A stretch of 20,950 nucleotides of DNA from Actinomycetes bacterium (GTDB taxonomy: Bacteria > Actinomycetota > Actinomycetes > JAHEKZ01). Within the stretch, counting starts at the first letter, position 1; every line of letters begins with the position of its first letter. The notes below the pieces were generated by a model that was not told the origin of the DNA, did not search any database, and saw nothing but the letters and a program-made list of their open reading frames with translations. The translations under genes and the position numbers were made by a program. The stretch lies in NCBI GenBank assembly GCA_027117675.1, contig JAJAYM010000199.1:1-20950 (forward strand), written 5' to 3'. This document shows positions 1 to 8,292 of the stretch, one piece after another.

Positions 1-1
1 C

Positions 2-1282
2 ACCGGTGCCGCACATGGCTCCGCTCTCGGCGCCGACGATGTTGGGGCCACCAAGCGAGTACTCGGCTTTGCCGACGACTCGACCTTCGCCGTTGAACCC
101 GCCGTGCTGGCACACGCCCGCCAGGTGGTCGTCAAGGGGCGTGACTTGCACGACCAGTGGCGGGCGTCGTACGACGAGTGGGCAGCAGCCAACCCCGAGT
201 CGGCCGCACTGCGCGAACGACTGGCCAAGGGGCAGCTCCCCGACGACTGGCGGATGCACCTGCCGACGTTCGAGGCAGGCACATCGGTGGCGACCCGCTC
301 AGCCTCGGGAAAGACGCTGGCCGCTCTCGCCGACGTGCTCCCGGAGCTGTGGGGTGGCTCAGCCGACCTGGGCGGTTCCAACATCACCACCATGCCTGGC
401 CAGCCGTCTGCCCTGCCGGTTGACCGGCAGACCGCGGCCTGGTCAGGGCATCCGTTCGGTCGCACGCTGCATTTCGGCGTCCGCGAACATGCCATGGGTG
501 CCATCGCCAACGGCATCGCCCTCGAGGGCCATACCCGCCCGTACGTCGGCACCTTTCTCGTCTTCAGCGACTACATGCGGCCATCGGTGCGCCTTGCTGC
601 GCTGATGGGGCTCTCCCCCGTCTATGTCTGGACCCACGACTCCATCGGCGTCGGTGAGGACGGTCCGACCCATCAGCCGATCGAACACCTGGCGGCGCTC
701 CGAGCGATCCCACTCTTGTCAGTGGTTCGACCTGCCGACGCCAACGAGACGGTCGCAGCGTGGGCCGTTGCCCTGGAAAGTCAGAACGGCCCGGTCGCCA
801 TGGCGCTGACCCGACAGAGCGTCCCGGTGCTTGCGGGCACCGCGGAGCGAGCCGGCGAGGGCACCGCCCGCGGTGGCTACGTGTTGCTCGACACATCCCG
901 TCCTGGCGACGTCCCCGATGTCCTCCTCGTCGCCACCGGCTCTGAGGTACAGCTCGCTGTCGAAGCTGCCGCACGGCTGGCTGCTCAGGGGACAGCGGCT
1001 CGGGTCGTCTCGATGCCGTGCTTGGAGTGGTTCGACCAGCAGCCGTCGGAGTACCGCGAGTCCGTCGTGCCGCCTCAGGTGCGCGCCCGGGTTGCCGTTG
1101 AGGCCGGGTCACCGCTGTCGTGGTGGCGCTTGGTCGGCGACAGCGGCCGAGTCGTCGGGATTGACCCCTACGGAGCGTCGGCGGATCAAGGCACCCTGTT
1201 CGCGCAGTTCGGACTCACCACGGAGGCCGTCGTCGCTGCCGCTCAGGAGTCGCTGGCGGCGGCAGCACAGGTGGGGAGCTGA
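2..1282 (+). CDS. tkt: Transketolase, C-terminal part (5' end outside window)
   Basis: Transketolase is a cytosolic thiamine diphosphate enzyme that moves two-carbon units between sugar phosphates in the non-oxidative pentose phosphate pathway. The reading frame is open from the left edge, starting with HGSALGADDVGATKRVLGF, so the true start lies upstream. About 426 residues are present, roughly the C-terminal 60% of a ~700-residue enzyme: the end of the PP domain, the Pyr domain and the C-terminal domain. Visible motifs are VREHAMGAIANG, which carries the Glu that activates thiamine diphosphate, and GVGEDGPTHQPIEHL, a substrate-binding loop. The stop lies 8 bases before the transaldolase GTG, so the two pentose phosphate genes are probably one operon. 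The ATG at 104 is internal and not the start. Identification is very secure; only the N-terminus is unseen. Confidence 0.98.
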   Translation, partial: TGAAHGSALGADDVGATKRVLGFADDSTFAVEPAVLAHARQVVVKGRDLHDQWRASYDEWAAANPESAALRERLAKGQLPDDWRMHLPTFEAGTSVATRSASGKTLAALADVLPELWGGSADLGGSNITTMPGQPSALPVDRQTAAWSGHPFGRTLHFGVREHAMGAIANGIALEGHTRPYVGTFLVFSDYMRPSVRLAALMGLSPVYVWTHDSIGVGEDGPTHQPIEHLAALRAIPLLSVVRPADANETVAAWAVALESQNGPVAMALTRQSVPVLAGTAERAGEGTARGGYVLLDTSRPGDVPDVLLVATGSEVQLAVEAAARLAAQGTAARVVSMPCLEWFDQQPSEYRESVVPPQVRARVAVEAGSPLSWWRLVGDSGRVVGIDPYGASADQGTLFAQFGLTTEAVVAAAQESLAAAAQVGS

Positions 1283-1290
1283 ACCGACCG

Positions 1291-2415
1291 GTGGATGGTG
1301 TTCAGCGGCTCGCCGCAAGCGGTGTCTCAGTCTGGCTCGATGATCTCGGCCGGGACCGTCTGCTGTCGGGGGAACTGACCGAGCTCGTCGCCCGTGGCGT
1401 CTGTGGAGTCACTACGAACCCCTCGATCTTTGCGGCTGCGGTGTCCAGCGGCACTGCATATGCGCGGCAACTGGCAGCCCTTGCCGAGTCGACGCCCGAA
1501 CAAGCCCTGCACGCACTCATGGTGGCCGACGTGCAGGACGCCTGCGACGTGCTGCGCGGCGTCTTTGCCGACTCTGCCTTCCTCGATGGCCGTGTTTCGC
1601 TGGAGGGCGACCCCCGGCTCGCCTTCGACACCGAGGCGACCGTCGATGCGGCAGCGCAGGTCTGGGCCGATGTCGATCGACCCAATGTGATGGTGAAGAT
1701 CCCCGCTACCCGCTCGGGGCTGCCGGCAATTACCGAGACGCTGGCGGCGGGGATCAGTGTGAACGTCACCTTGATCTTCGGCCGAGAGCGCTACCTCGAC
1801 GTCCAAGACGCCTGGTTGTCCGGCCTGGAGGCCGCGAGGGCTGCTGGCCACGACCTGGGCTCGATCGGTTCGGTCGCCTCGTTCTTCGTCAGCCGTCTCG
1901 ACACAGCGATAGACGGCCGGCTCGACGCGATGGCAGCAGCTGGCTCGGTTGATGCCCACACCCATCAGCGGCTGCGCGGGCGTGCAGCGGTCGCGAACGC
2001 CCGAACCGCGTACCGCGCTTTCCGTCAGCTGCTGGCCGACGACAGGTGGAGCGCCCTCGCGTCAGCCGGCGCCCAACCGCAGCGCCCGCTCTGGGCCTCA
2101 ACCAGCACCAAAGACCCCACCTTCGCCGCGACGCGATACGTCGAAGAGCTGGTAGCGCCGCAGACGGTCAACACCATGCCAGCGCCGACGCTGAAAGCCG
2201 TCGGGGCCTCGTCGGATCAGTGGCCGGTCGCGATTGGGCTCGCCGATGAAGATGCGGCAGCCGACACCGGGTTGTTCGGCGAGCTGGCCGAGGTCGGGAT
2301 CGATTACCAGCAGGTCGTCGCCGAACTGGAAGACGCAGGGGTGGCGTCGTTCATGGATGCCTGGAACACCCTGCTCGACCTCGTCCGGTCGACCCAACGC
2401 TCGCGGCTGCGCTAG
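1291..2415 (+). CDS. tal: Transaldolase (actinobacterial type)
   Basis: Transaldolase transfers a dihydroxyacetone unit between sugar phosphates in the non-oxidative pentose phosphate pathway. The 374-residue protein has the usual length and layout of the actinobacterial enzyme: GVSVWLDDLGRDRL near the N-terminus, GVTTNPSIF at about 39-47, VKIPAT with the Schiff-base Lys at 136, GISVNVTLIF, SVASFFVSRLD, RPLWASTSTK and VNTMPAPTL. The start chosen is GTG at 1291, just before the conserved N-terminus, with the purine-rich GGGGAG about 12 bases upstream at the end of transketolase. The gene follows tkt by 8 bases. Its TAG stop overlaps the convergent rbpA stop at a shared CTAG. Identity is not in doubt; the start is good but has a loosely spaced ribosome binding site. 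Confidence 0.97.
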   Translation: MDGVQRLAASGVSVWLDDLGRDRLLSGELTELVARGVCGVTTNPSIFAAAVSSGTAYARQLAALAESTPEQALHALMVADVQDACDVLRGVFADSAFLDGRVSLEGDPRLAFDTEATVDAAAQVWADVDRPNVMVKIPATRSGLPAITETLAAGISVNVTLIFGRERYLDVQDAWLSGLEAARAAGHDLGSIGSVASFFVSRLDTAIDGRLDAMAAAGSVDAHTHQRLRGRAAVANARTAYRAFRQLLADDRWSALASAGAQPQRPLWASTSTKDPTFAATRYVEELVAPQTVNTMPAPTLKAVGASSDQWPVAIGLADEDAAADTGLFGELAEVGIDYQQVVAELEDAGVASFMDAWNTLLDLVRSTQRSRLR

Positions 2416-2747
2416 GCCTCGCCGCGGAGCTTCGCGAGCGCCTCAGCGAGGATTGCCTCGCCGTCGGCATCTGAGCGGCGCTCTTTCACATACGCAAGGT
2501 GGGTCTTGTAAGGCTCGTTCTTTGGAGCTGAAGGCGGTGTCTCGCGGTTCTGGCCGGCTGGCATTCCGCAGCGTGGACAGTCCCAGGTGTCGGGAATATC
2601 TGCCCCGTCGGCAAAACTGGGGCGTGACTCATGGGCGTTGGCGCACCAGTAGCTGATGCGTCGCCGGGGAGCCGGCTCCCCGCGTTCGGCCTCGCCCATC
2701 GGGCCAGCACCCACCCGACTCCCGCGAATGGCGCTACCACCAGCCAT
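2412..2747 (-). CDS. rbpA: RNA polymerase-binding protein RbpA
   Basis: RbpA is an actinobacterial transcription factor that binds RNA polymerase and the principal sigma factor and stabilises the open promoter complex. This 111-residue protein matches the family in length and order: an N-terminal tail with IRGSRVGA, the core domain with FADGADIPDTWDCPRCG, a basic linker, and the C-terminal sigma-interaction helix (THLAYVKERRS to ALAKLRGE). Cys35, His39, Cys57 and Cys60 reproduce the zinc site known from the Streptomyces protein and lost in mycobacterial RbpA. The ATG at 2747 is preceded by GGAGG at a normal distance. It follows secG on the same strand across an 87-base gap with a strong inverted repeat. 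Its stop overlaps that of tal. Confidence 0.93.
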   Translation of the reverse strand: MAGGSAIRGSRVGAGPMGEAERGEPAPRRRISYWCANAHESRPSFADGADIPDTWDCPRCGMPAGQNRETPPSAPKNEPYKTHLAYVKERRSDADGEAILAEALAKLRGEA

Positions 2748-2781
2748 CTGCTCACCGCCTCCAGTTACATGTCGTGTTCAA

Positions 2782-2826
2782 ATGGGCCCTGCAATGGCCC
2801 GCTAGGTACGCCCGCCTTGGGCCCAT
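2782..2826 (-). other. Inverted repeat between secG and rbpA
   Basis: An 8-base perfect inverted repeat, ATGGGCCC and GGGCCCAT, occupies 2782-2789 and 2819-2826 with a 29-base loop. The loop holds GGCCC at 2796-2800, which can pair instead with GGGCC at 2784-2788 (5 bp, 7-base loop). In the secG-rbpA transcript the large stem would be followed by UUUG only, not a long U-tract. It could be a weak terminator, an attenuator or an RNA processing or stabilising stem. Function is inferred; the repeat itself is seen directly. Confidence 0.5.
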
Positions 2827-2834
2827 CGTGGTGA

Positions 2835-3077
2835 CTAGTTCGATCCGAGCAGCAAGCCGAGCCCGACGATGCACACGAACCAAACGATCCCAGCGGCGAT
2901 GGTCATCCGGTCAAGGTTTCGCTCCACCACGTTCGACCCGCCCAGGGACGTTGACATGCCGCCACCAAACATGTCGGAGAGACCGCCACCTTTACCCTTG
3001 TGGAGCAAGATGAGCGCGAGTAGCGCAAGACTCATCAGGTTGACAACCACCATGAGGGTGATCTCTATCGTGGACAC
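2835..3077 (-). CDS. secG: Preprotein translocase subunit SecG
   Basis: SecG is the small accessory membrane subunit of the SecYEG export channel. The 80-residue protein has two transmembrane segments, at about 6-25 and 58-77. They flank the family hallmark loop HKGKGGGLSDMFGGG (26-40) and the SLGGSNVVERNLDR stretch. The frame stays open further upstream, to 3278, but that extension has no SecG character. The GTG at 3077 is chosen because GAGGAG (3085-3090) sits 7 bases before it and the protein then starts directly at the first helix. It lies 79 bases after tpiA and 87 bases before rbpA on the same strand, as in the common actinobacterial gap-pgk-tpiA-secG order. Confidence 0.95.
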   Translation of the reverse strand: MSTIEITLMVVVNLMSLALLALILLHKGKGGGLSDMFGGGMSTSLGGSNVVERNLDRMTIAAGIVWFVCIVGLGLLLGSN

Positions 3078-3084
3078 CGAGAAT

Positions 3085-3090
3085 CTCCTC
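3085..3090 (-). promoter_or_regulatory. Ribosome binding site deciding the secG start
   Basis: GAGGAG on the minus strand lies 7 bases before GTG at 3077. It excludes the longer open frame reaching 3278 and gives an 80-residue SecG. Confidence 0.75.
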
Positions 3091-3156
3091 GTGAAGGTGT
3101 TGGGGCGGTATAAGGATAGGCATGCCGGAGCCGTTGGCGTGGCCGGACCCCCCGAG

Positions 3157-3960
3157 TCACCCCGACGATGGCTCCGCTCCCTGGTATCGGATGATCCCGA
3201 CGAACTCCTCGGCAGACAGGCTCGCGCCGCCCACGAGCGCACCGTCCACATCGGGCTGAGCCATGATGCCCGCAGCATTGGCTGCCTTGACCGAACCGCC
3301 GTAGAGGACCCGAACGGCGGCGGCTACATCTTCGCCATGGGTCGTGCTGACCCACGTCCTGATCGCGCCACACACCTCTTGCGCGTCCTCGGGAGTAGCC
3401 ACTTCACCCGTTCCGATGGCCCATACCGGCTCGTAGGCGATCACCGTGGCAGCCAGGTCGTCGACGCCGTCGACCGATCCACTGAGCTGCTCGAGCACCT
3501 TCGCGACGTGGTCGCCTGCCTGGCGCACCTGGAGCGCCTCGCCGACACAGATGATCGGCGTGATCAAGTGCTGACGAGCGGCCCGCGCCTTGGCCGCCAC
3601 TGTTGCGTCGTGCTCGTGGTGGTTGGCTCGGCGTTCCGAGTGCCCAACCGTCACGTAACGGCATCCGAGCTTGGCCAGCATCGCCGCAGATATCTCCCCG
3701 GTGAAGGCCCCACTGGGCTGAGCGGAAAGATCTTGAGCTCCGTAGCCAATCCGTACGTGATCGGCGTCGATGAGCGTCTGCACCGATCTGATGTCGGTGA
3801 ACGGCGGAAGGACGGCCACTTCCACCGCGTCCAGGTCAGCCTCCGTCAGGCGGAAGGCGAGGTCTTGGACGAGATGCATCGCCTCAAGGTGGTTCAGGTT
3901 CATCTTCCAGTTGCCAGCCATCAACGGGATCCGGCCCGGATGCTTGCCCGATCTGCTCAT
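3157..3960 (-). CDS. tpiA: Triosephosphate isomerase
   Basis: TpiA interconverts dihydroxyacetone phosphate and glyceraldehyde 3-phosphate in glycolysis, as a cytosolic dimer. The 267-residue TIM barrel is full length and has all catalytic parts: Asn17 and Lys19 in AGNWKMN, His107 in VGHSERR, Glu177 in AYEPVWAIGTG (which begins the flexible loop 6), and the phosphate-binding LYGGSVK and ALVGGASL. The ATG shares its A with the pgk TGA stop (TGATG), so translation is probably coupled to pgk. Nothing is missing or unusual. A 79-base gap leads to secG. Confidence 0.98.
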   Translation of the reverse strand: MSRSGKHPGRIPLMAGNWKMNLNHLEAMHLVQDLAFRLTEADLDAVEVAVLPPFTDIRSVQTLIDADHVRIGYGAQDLSAQPSGAFTGEISAAMLAKLGCRYVTVGHSERRANHHEHDATVAAKARAARQHLITPIICVGEALQVRQAGDHVAKVLEQLSGSVDGVDDLAATVIAYEPVWAIGTGEVATPEDAQEVCGAIRTWVSTTHGEDVAAAVRVLYGGSVKAANAAGIMAQPDVDGALVGGASLSAEEFVGIIRYQGAEPSSG

Positions 3961-5201
3961 CAGCGCGCTCCAGCCTCTCGGGGGGTGTGGTCGAGAACGG
4001 CGATCCCTGGAAGGACGCGACCCTCGAGAAACTCAAGGGAGGCACCGCCGCCGGTGGAAATGTGACCGAAGGCCCCCTCGTCGAAGCCAAGCGTCCGAAC
4101 GGCCGCCGCCGAGTCGCCTCCGCCGACCACCGTGAAGGCAGCTGAGTCCACGAGAGCTTGGGCGACTGCACGTGTTCCCGATGCAAATGCCGGGAACTCA
4201 AAGACCCCCATCGGGCCGTTCCAGAAGACCGTCTGAGCATCGGCGAGCGCCTTCGCAAACTCGGCCTGGGCGGCCGGGCCGATATCGAGGCCTATCGCGC
4301 CGTCGGGGATCGCCGACGCAGCCACTACCGTCGACTCAGCGTCTGGGGCGAACCGCTTGGCCACGACGATGTCACTGGGAAGCACGATGGCGATCCCACG
4401 TCGATCCGCGTCGGCCAACAGCCCACGTACCGTCTCGATCTGGTCCGGCTCCAACAAGGACGCTCCCGTTGGATGCCCCTGTGCCGCTAGGAACGTGAAC
4501 GCCATTCCGCCACCCACGAGCATCCGGTCGACGCGGTCGAGCAGATGGGCGATGACGGCAAGCTTGTCACTGACCTTGGACCCGCCCAGTACGACGGCGT
4601 AGGGCCGCTTCGGTTCGTCGGTCAGCCGCGCGAGCACCTGCATCTCTGCGGCAACTAAGAGGCCAGCGTACGAAGGGCGCAGAGTGGCGATCTCGAAAAC
4701 GCTCGCCTGCCTGCGGTGCACAACACCGAAACCGTCACTGACGAACACGTCGCACAGAGCGGCATAGTCTTCGGCCAGACGTGTGCGCTCGGCGTCGTCC
4801 TTGCTCGTCTCACGTGGGTCGAAGCGCACATTTTCCAGCAGCAGAACACCGCCGTCAGCTAGCGCCTGGACAGCGGCTTCGGCCTTCGGCCCAGAGGAAG
4901 CGGCGACGAAGCCGACCGGGGTGCCGAGAAGCTCACCCAGGCGGATGGCTATCGGCGCCAGTGACAGGTCAGGATGGGGTTCACCCCCGGGGCGCCCCAG
5001 ATGTGCGGCAACGACAACCCGCGCCCCAGCGTCCATCAGCAGGCGAAGCGTGGGGAGGCTGGCCCGCAGCCGCCCGTCGTCGGTGATCTGGTCGCCATCC
5101 ATCGGCACGTTGAGATCAGAGCGCACAAGAACACGTGAACCCGCGACCCGGGCACCTGACAACTCGCCCTGCGGATCAAGCAGGGAGTTCAATGAGCGCA
5201 C
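3960..5201 (-). CDS. pgk: Phosphoglycerate kinase
   Basis: Pgk makes ATP from 1,3-bisphosphoglycerate and ADP in glycolysis. The 413-residue protein has the two-domain kinase layout: RSDLNVPMD (about 27-35), AHLGRPGG and LLENVRFDPRE for 3-phosphoglycerate binding, FVSDGFGVVHRRQASV (the actinobacterial variant), LGGSKVSDK, WNGPMGVFE and the C-terminal GGGDSAAAVR and STGGGASLEFLEG for nucleotide binding. The proposed start is GTG at 5201, only 6 bases after the gap stop and without a clear Shine-Dalgarno sequence. A start a few codons further in is possible; otherwise translation relies on coupling to gap. The stop overlaps the tpiA start by one base. Confidence 0.96.
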   Translation of the reverse strand: MRSLNSLLDPQGELSGARVAGSRVLVRSDLNVPMDGDQITDDGRLRASLPTLRLLMDAGARVVVAAHLGRPGGEPHPDLSLAPIAIRLGELLGTPVGFVAASSGPKAEAAVQALADGGVLLLENVRFDPRETSKDDAERTRLAEDYAALCDVFVSDGFGVVHRRQASVFEIATLRPSYAGLLVAAEMQVLARLTDEPKRPYAVVLGGSKVSDKLAVIAHLLDRVDRMLVGGGMAFTFLAAQGHPTGASLLEPDQIETVRGLLADADRRGIAIVLPSDIVVAKRFAPDAESTVVAASAIPDGAIGLDIGPAAQAEFAKALADAQTVFWNGPMGVFEFPAFASGTRAVAQALVDSAAFTVVGGGDSAAAVRTLGFDEGAFGHISTGGGASLEFLEGRVLPGIAVLDHTPREAGAR

Positions 5202-5207
5202 GGCCGT

Positions 5208-6212
<1,005 letters not shown>

Positions 6213-6217
6213 GTGAT

Positions 6218-6224
6218 CTCCCTT
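6218..6224 (-). promoter_or_regulatory. Ribosome binding site deciding the gap start
   Basis: AAGGGAG on the minus strand lies 5 bases before GTG at 6212. It lies within what would be the first codons if ATG at 6233 were used, so it supports the shorter, family-typical GAPDH N-terminus. Confidence 0.7.
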
Positions 6225-6257
6225 GGCAGACATGGGTGAAACTACTCGGATCTGACC

Positions 6258-7238
6258 CTACAACCGGAGCATGTCCGCAGTGACGTTCGCCTCCGTGCCC
6301 TCGATGCCCAAGTCGGACGCCCGCTTGTCGGCCATCGCGAGCAGCCGTCTGATCCGGCCGGCTATCGCATCTTTGGTCAGCGGTGGATCAGCGAGCGCTC
6401 CCAGCTCTTCCAGGCTGGCCTGTTTGTGCTTCAGTCGCAGGTGGCCGGCCACGGACAGATGCTCGGGTACCTCGTCGCCCAATATCTCCAGGGCTCGTTC
6501 GACTCTGGCTCCGGCCGCGACGGCCGCCCTGGCCGAGCGCCGTAAGTTGGCGTCGTCGAAGTTCGCCAGGCGGTTCGCGGTGGCTCGCACCTCGCGACGC
6601 ATCCGGCGGTCCTCCCACGCGAGCACACTGTCGTGGGCACCGAGTCGGGTAAGCATTGCGCCGATGGCGTCACCGTCACGTATCACCACTCGGTCGACAC
6701 CGCGCACTTCGCGGGCCTTGGATGAAATGCCGAGTCGGCGCGCAGCGCCAACCAGCGCCAAGGCTGCTTCCGGTCCGGGACAGGTGATCTCCAGGGCTGA
6801 GGACCGGCCAGGCTCGGTCAGCGATCCATGCGCGAGGAAGGCCCCACGCCACGCCGATTCAGCGTCGCAGATCGCGCCTGAGACGACGGGGGGCGGAAGC
6901 CCCCGCACCGGACGTCCTCGACCGTCGACGAGCCCGGTCTGGCGGGCCAGGGCGTCGCCGTCCTTGACGATCCTGACGACGTAGCGGGTTCCCTTACGGA
7001 GGCCGCCGGACGCCAGTACCGCGAGGTCGCTGGAGTGCCCGTAGACCTCCGAGATGTCTTTGCGGAGCCGCCGCGCCGATGCTCCGGTGTCGAGCTCTGC
7101 TTCGAGGACGATATGCCCGCTGACAAGGTGGAGCGCTCCGGCGAATCTCAGGAGTGCTGACACCTCTGCCTTTCGGCAACACGGCTTGGTGACGGTCAGC
7201 CGAGCAAGCTCGTCCTTCACCTGGGCGGTCATGGCCAT
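6258..7238 (-). CDS. whiA: WhiA, DNA-binding sporulation/cell division regulator
   Basis: WhiA is a DNA-binding protein with an N-terminal LAGLIDADG endonuclease-like domain (catalytically inactive) and a C-terminal helix-turn-helix. In Streptomyces it acts with WhiB on cell division and sporulation genes; it is conserved across Gram-positives. The 326 residues closely follow the mycobacterial protein: VKDELARL, LLRFAGALH, ARRLRKDISEVYG, GRGRPVRGLP, AWRGAFLAHGSLTEPGRSSALE, RREVRATANRLANFDDANLRRS, ERALEILGD, and the HTH region QASLEELGALADPPLTKDAIAGRIRRL. The frame runs open to 7409, but the ATG at 7238 is chosen: it matches the family N-terminus and has GAGAGG about 9 bases upstream. yvcK ends 13 bases before it, forming the classic rapZ-yvcK-whiA group. 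Confidence 0.97.
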   Translation of the reverse strand: MAMTAQVKDELARLTVTKPCCRKAEVSALLRFAGALHLVSGHIVLEAELDTGASARRLRKDISEVYGHSSDLAVLASGGLRKGTRYVVRIVKDGDALARQTGLVDGRGRPVRGLPPPVVSGAICDAESAWRGAFLAHGSLTEPGRSSALEITCPGPEAALALVGAARRLGISSKAREVRGVDRVVIRDGDAIGAMLTRLGAHDSVLAWEDRRMRREVRATANRLANFDDANLRRSARAAVAAGARVERALEILGDEVPEHLSVAGHLRLKHKQASLEELGALADPPLTKDAIAGRIRRLLAMADKRASDLGIEGTEANVTADMLRL

Positions 7239-7251
7239 AGGCGGCATCCTC

Positions 7252-8292
7252 TCACCCTGACCCGGTCTGCGGGGGCTGTGGGGCGGATACCACCGAGCGT
7301 AGGACCCGAGCCAGTGCGTCGGGGTCGTGCCTCGGCAGCCCGGATTGCTCACGCACGGTAACCAACCTGACCGAGGCGCCGAGGTGCGCCGCCGCCTTCT
7401 GCAGGGCATCTCGGTCGGGGACCGACGAGGGATCGGCGATCACGACGTCGATGTCAAGCCCTGGAGCGTGCCGCTCAAGAACCTCCAGGTACGACTCAGG
7501 CGTGAAGCCGGTGGTTTCACCTTGCTGCGGCTCGAGGTTGAGGATCACCATTCGCCGCGCCCTAGTGGCTCGGATGGCAGCGGCCAGTTCGGGGACCAAG
7601 AGGTGCGGGATCACGCTGGTGAACCACGACCCTGGCCCTAGTACAACCCAGTCGGCCTCCTCGATAGCCGTGACTGCCTCGGGACAGGCCGGCGGTGCAG
7701 TTGGCAACACCATCACGTCGACTATCCGCCCCGTCGCAGTCGCAACCGCCACCTGTCCACGCACCGTTGCCAGGGAACCGTCGGACTGCTCGATACTGGC
7801 TTCGATCTCCAGCGGGACCGTGGTCATGGGCAGGACCCGACCGCTCGACTTCAACAACCGGCCCACCCAGTCGAGACCTTGAACCGGGTCGTCGGCAGCC
7901 AACTCCCAAAGCGCCACAATCAGCAGGTTGCCCAGGCTGTGACCGGCTAGCTCGCCTGGACCGGCAAATCGGTGCTGGATGACGCGGCTCCAGGTATGGC
8001 CCCACTCGTCGTCTTCGCAGAGCGCCGCCAGGGCCATCCGGAGGTCGCCGGGTGGCAGAACACCAAGGTCGCGCCGCAGCCGACCACTGGAACCGCCATC
8101 GTCGGCGACAGTTACCACCGCCGTCACATTCGCCGTTACCCGCCGGAGCGCTGCCAACGAAGTCGCCAAGCCGTGGCCACCGCCGAAGGCCACCACGGCG
8201 GGGCCGGCAGCGACGGCGTCGTCGTCAGCATCGTCAGCATCGTCAGCATCGTCAGCATCGTTGGCATCGTTGGCCGGCTTCACGGGCGTCAC
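7252..8292 (-). CDS. yvcK: YvcK/CofD-like protein (gluconeogenesis factor family)
   Basis: YvcK binds UDP-sugars in characterised relatives and is linked to cell-wall precursor and carbon metabolism; in mycobacteria its homologue is CuvA. The 346-residue protein has AFGGGHGLATSLAALR (about 35-50), VTVADDGGSSGRLRRDLGVLPPGDLR, GHSLGNLLIVAL and VVLGPGSWFTSVIPHLLV, all typical of the CofD-like fold. The GTG start overlaps the rapZ stop by 4 bases (GTGA), indicating translational coupling. Unusually, residues 8-25 form an Asp/Ala/Asn-rich tract encoded by a 9-bp tandem repeat, whereas most family members start close to the GGGHG motif. Downstream, whiA follows after 13 bases. Confidence 0.95.
   Translation of the reverse strand: MTPVKPANDANDADDADDADDADDDAVAAGPAVVAFGGGHGLATSLAALRRVTANVTAVVTVADDGGSSGRLRRDLGVLPPGDLRMALAALCEDDEWGHTWSRVIQHRFAGPGELAGHSLGNLLIVALWELAADDPVQGLDWVGRLLKSSGRVLPMTTVPLEIEASIEQSDGSLATVRGQVAVATATGRIVDVMVLPTAPPACPEAVTAIEEADWVVLGPGSWFTSVIPHLLVPELAAAIRATRARRMVILNLEPQQGETTGFTPESYLEVLERHAPGLDIDVVIADPSSVPDRDALQKAAAHLGASVRLVTVREQSGLPRHDPDALARVLRSVVSAPQPPQTGSG
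8224..8268 (-). repeat. 9-bp tandem repeat in the 5' end of yvcK
   Basis: Four perfect head-to-tail copies of GTCAGCATC (+ strand) run from 8224 to 8259, followed by a variant GTTGGCATC at 8260-8268 and a partial copy. Read on the coding strand each unit is GATGCTGAC (Asp-Ala-Asp), giving the acidic tract near the YvcK N-terminus. The unit is a multiple of three, so copy-number changes would keep the frame. It is a coding minisatellite, not a CRISPR array. Confidence 0.9.

Noticed and set aside
2869..4065. Long plus-strand open frame (398 codons) opposite secG, tpiA and pgk
   Set aside because: It is antisense to three clearly conserved genes. High GC with strong third-position bias produces such open antisense frames, and its translation shows no recognisable domain.
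7239..7409. Longer N-terminus for WhiA starting at 7409
   Set aside because: The extension overlaps the end of yvcK and is Arg/Pro-rich shadow sequence; ATG 7238 fits the family N-terminus and a GAGAGG site.
8218..8276. CRISPR-like array
   Set aside because: The unit is 9 bases, head to tail without spacers and lies inside the yvcK coding sequence in frame.
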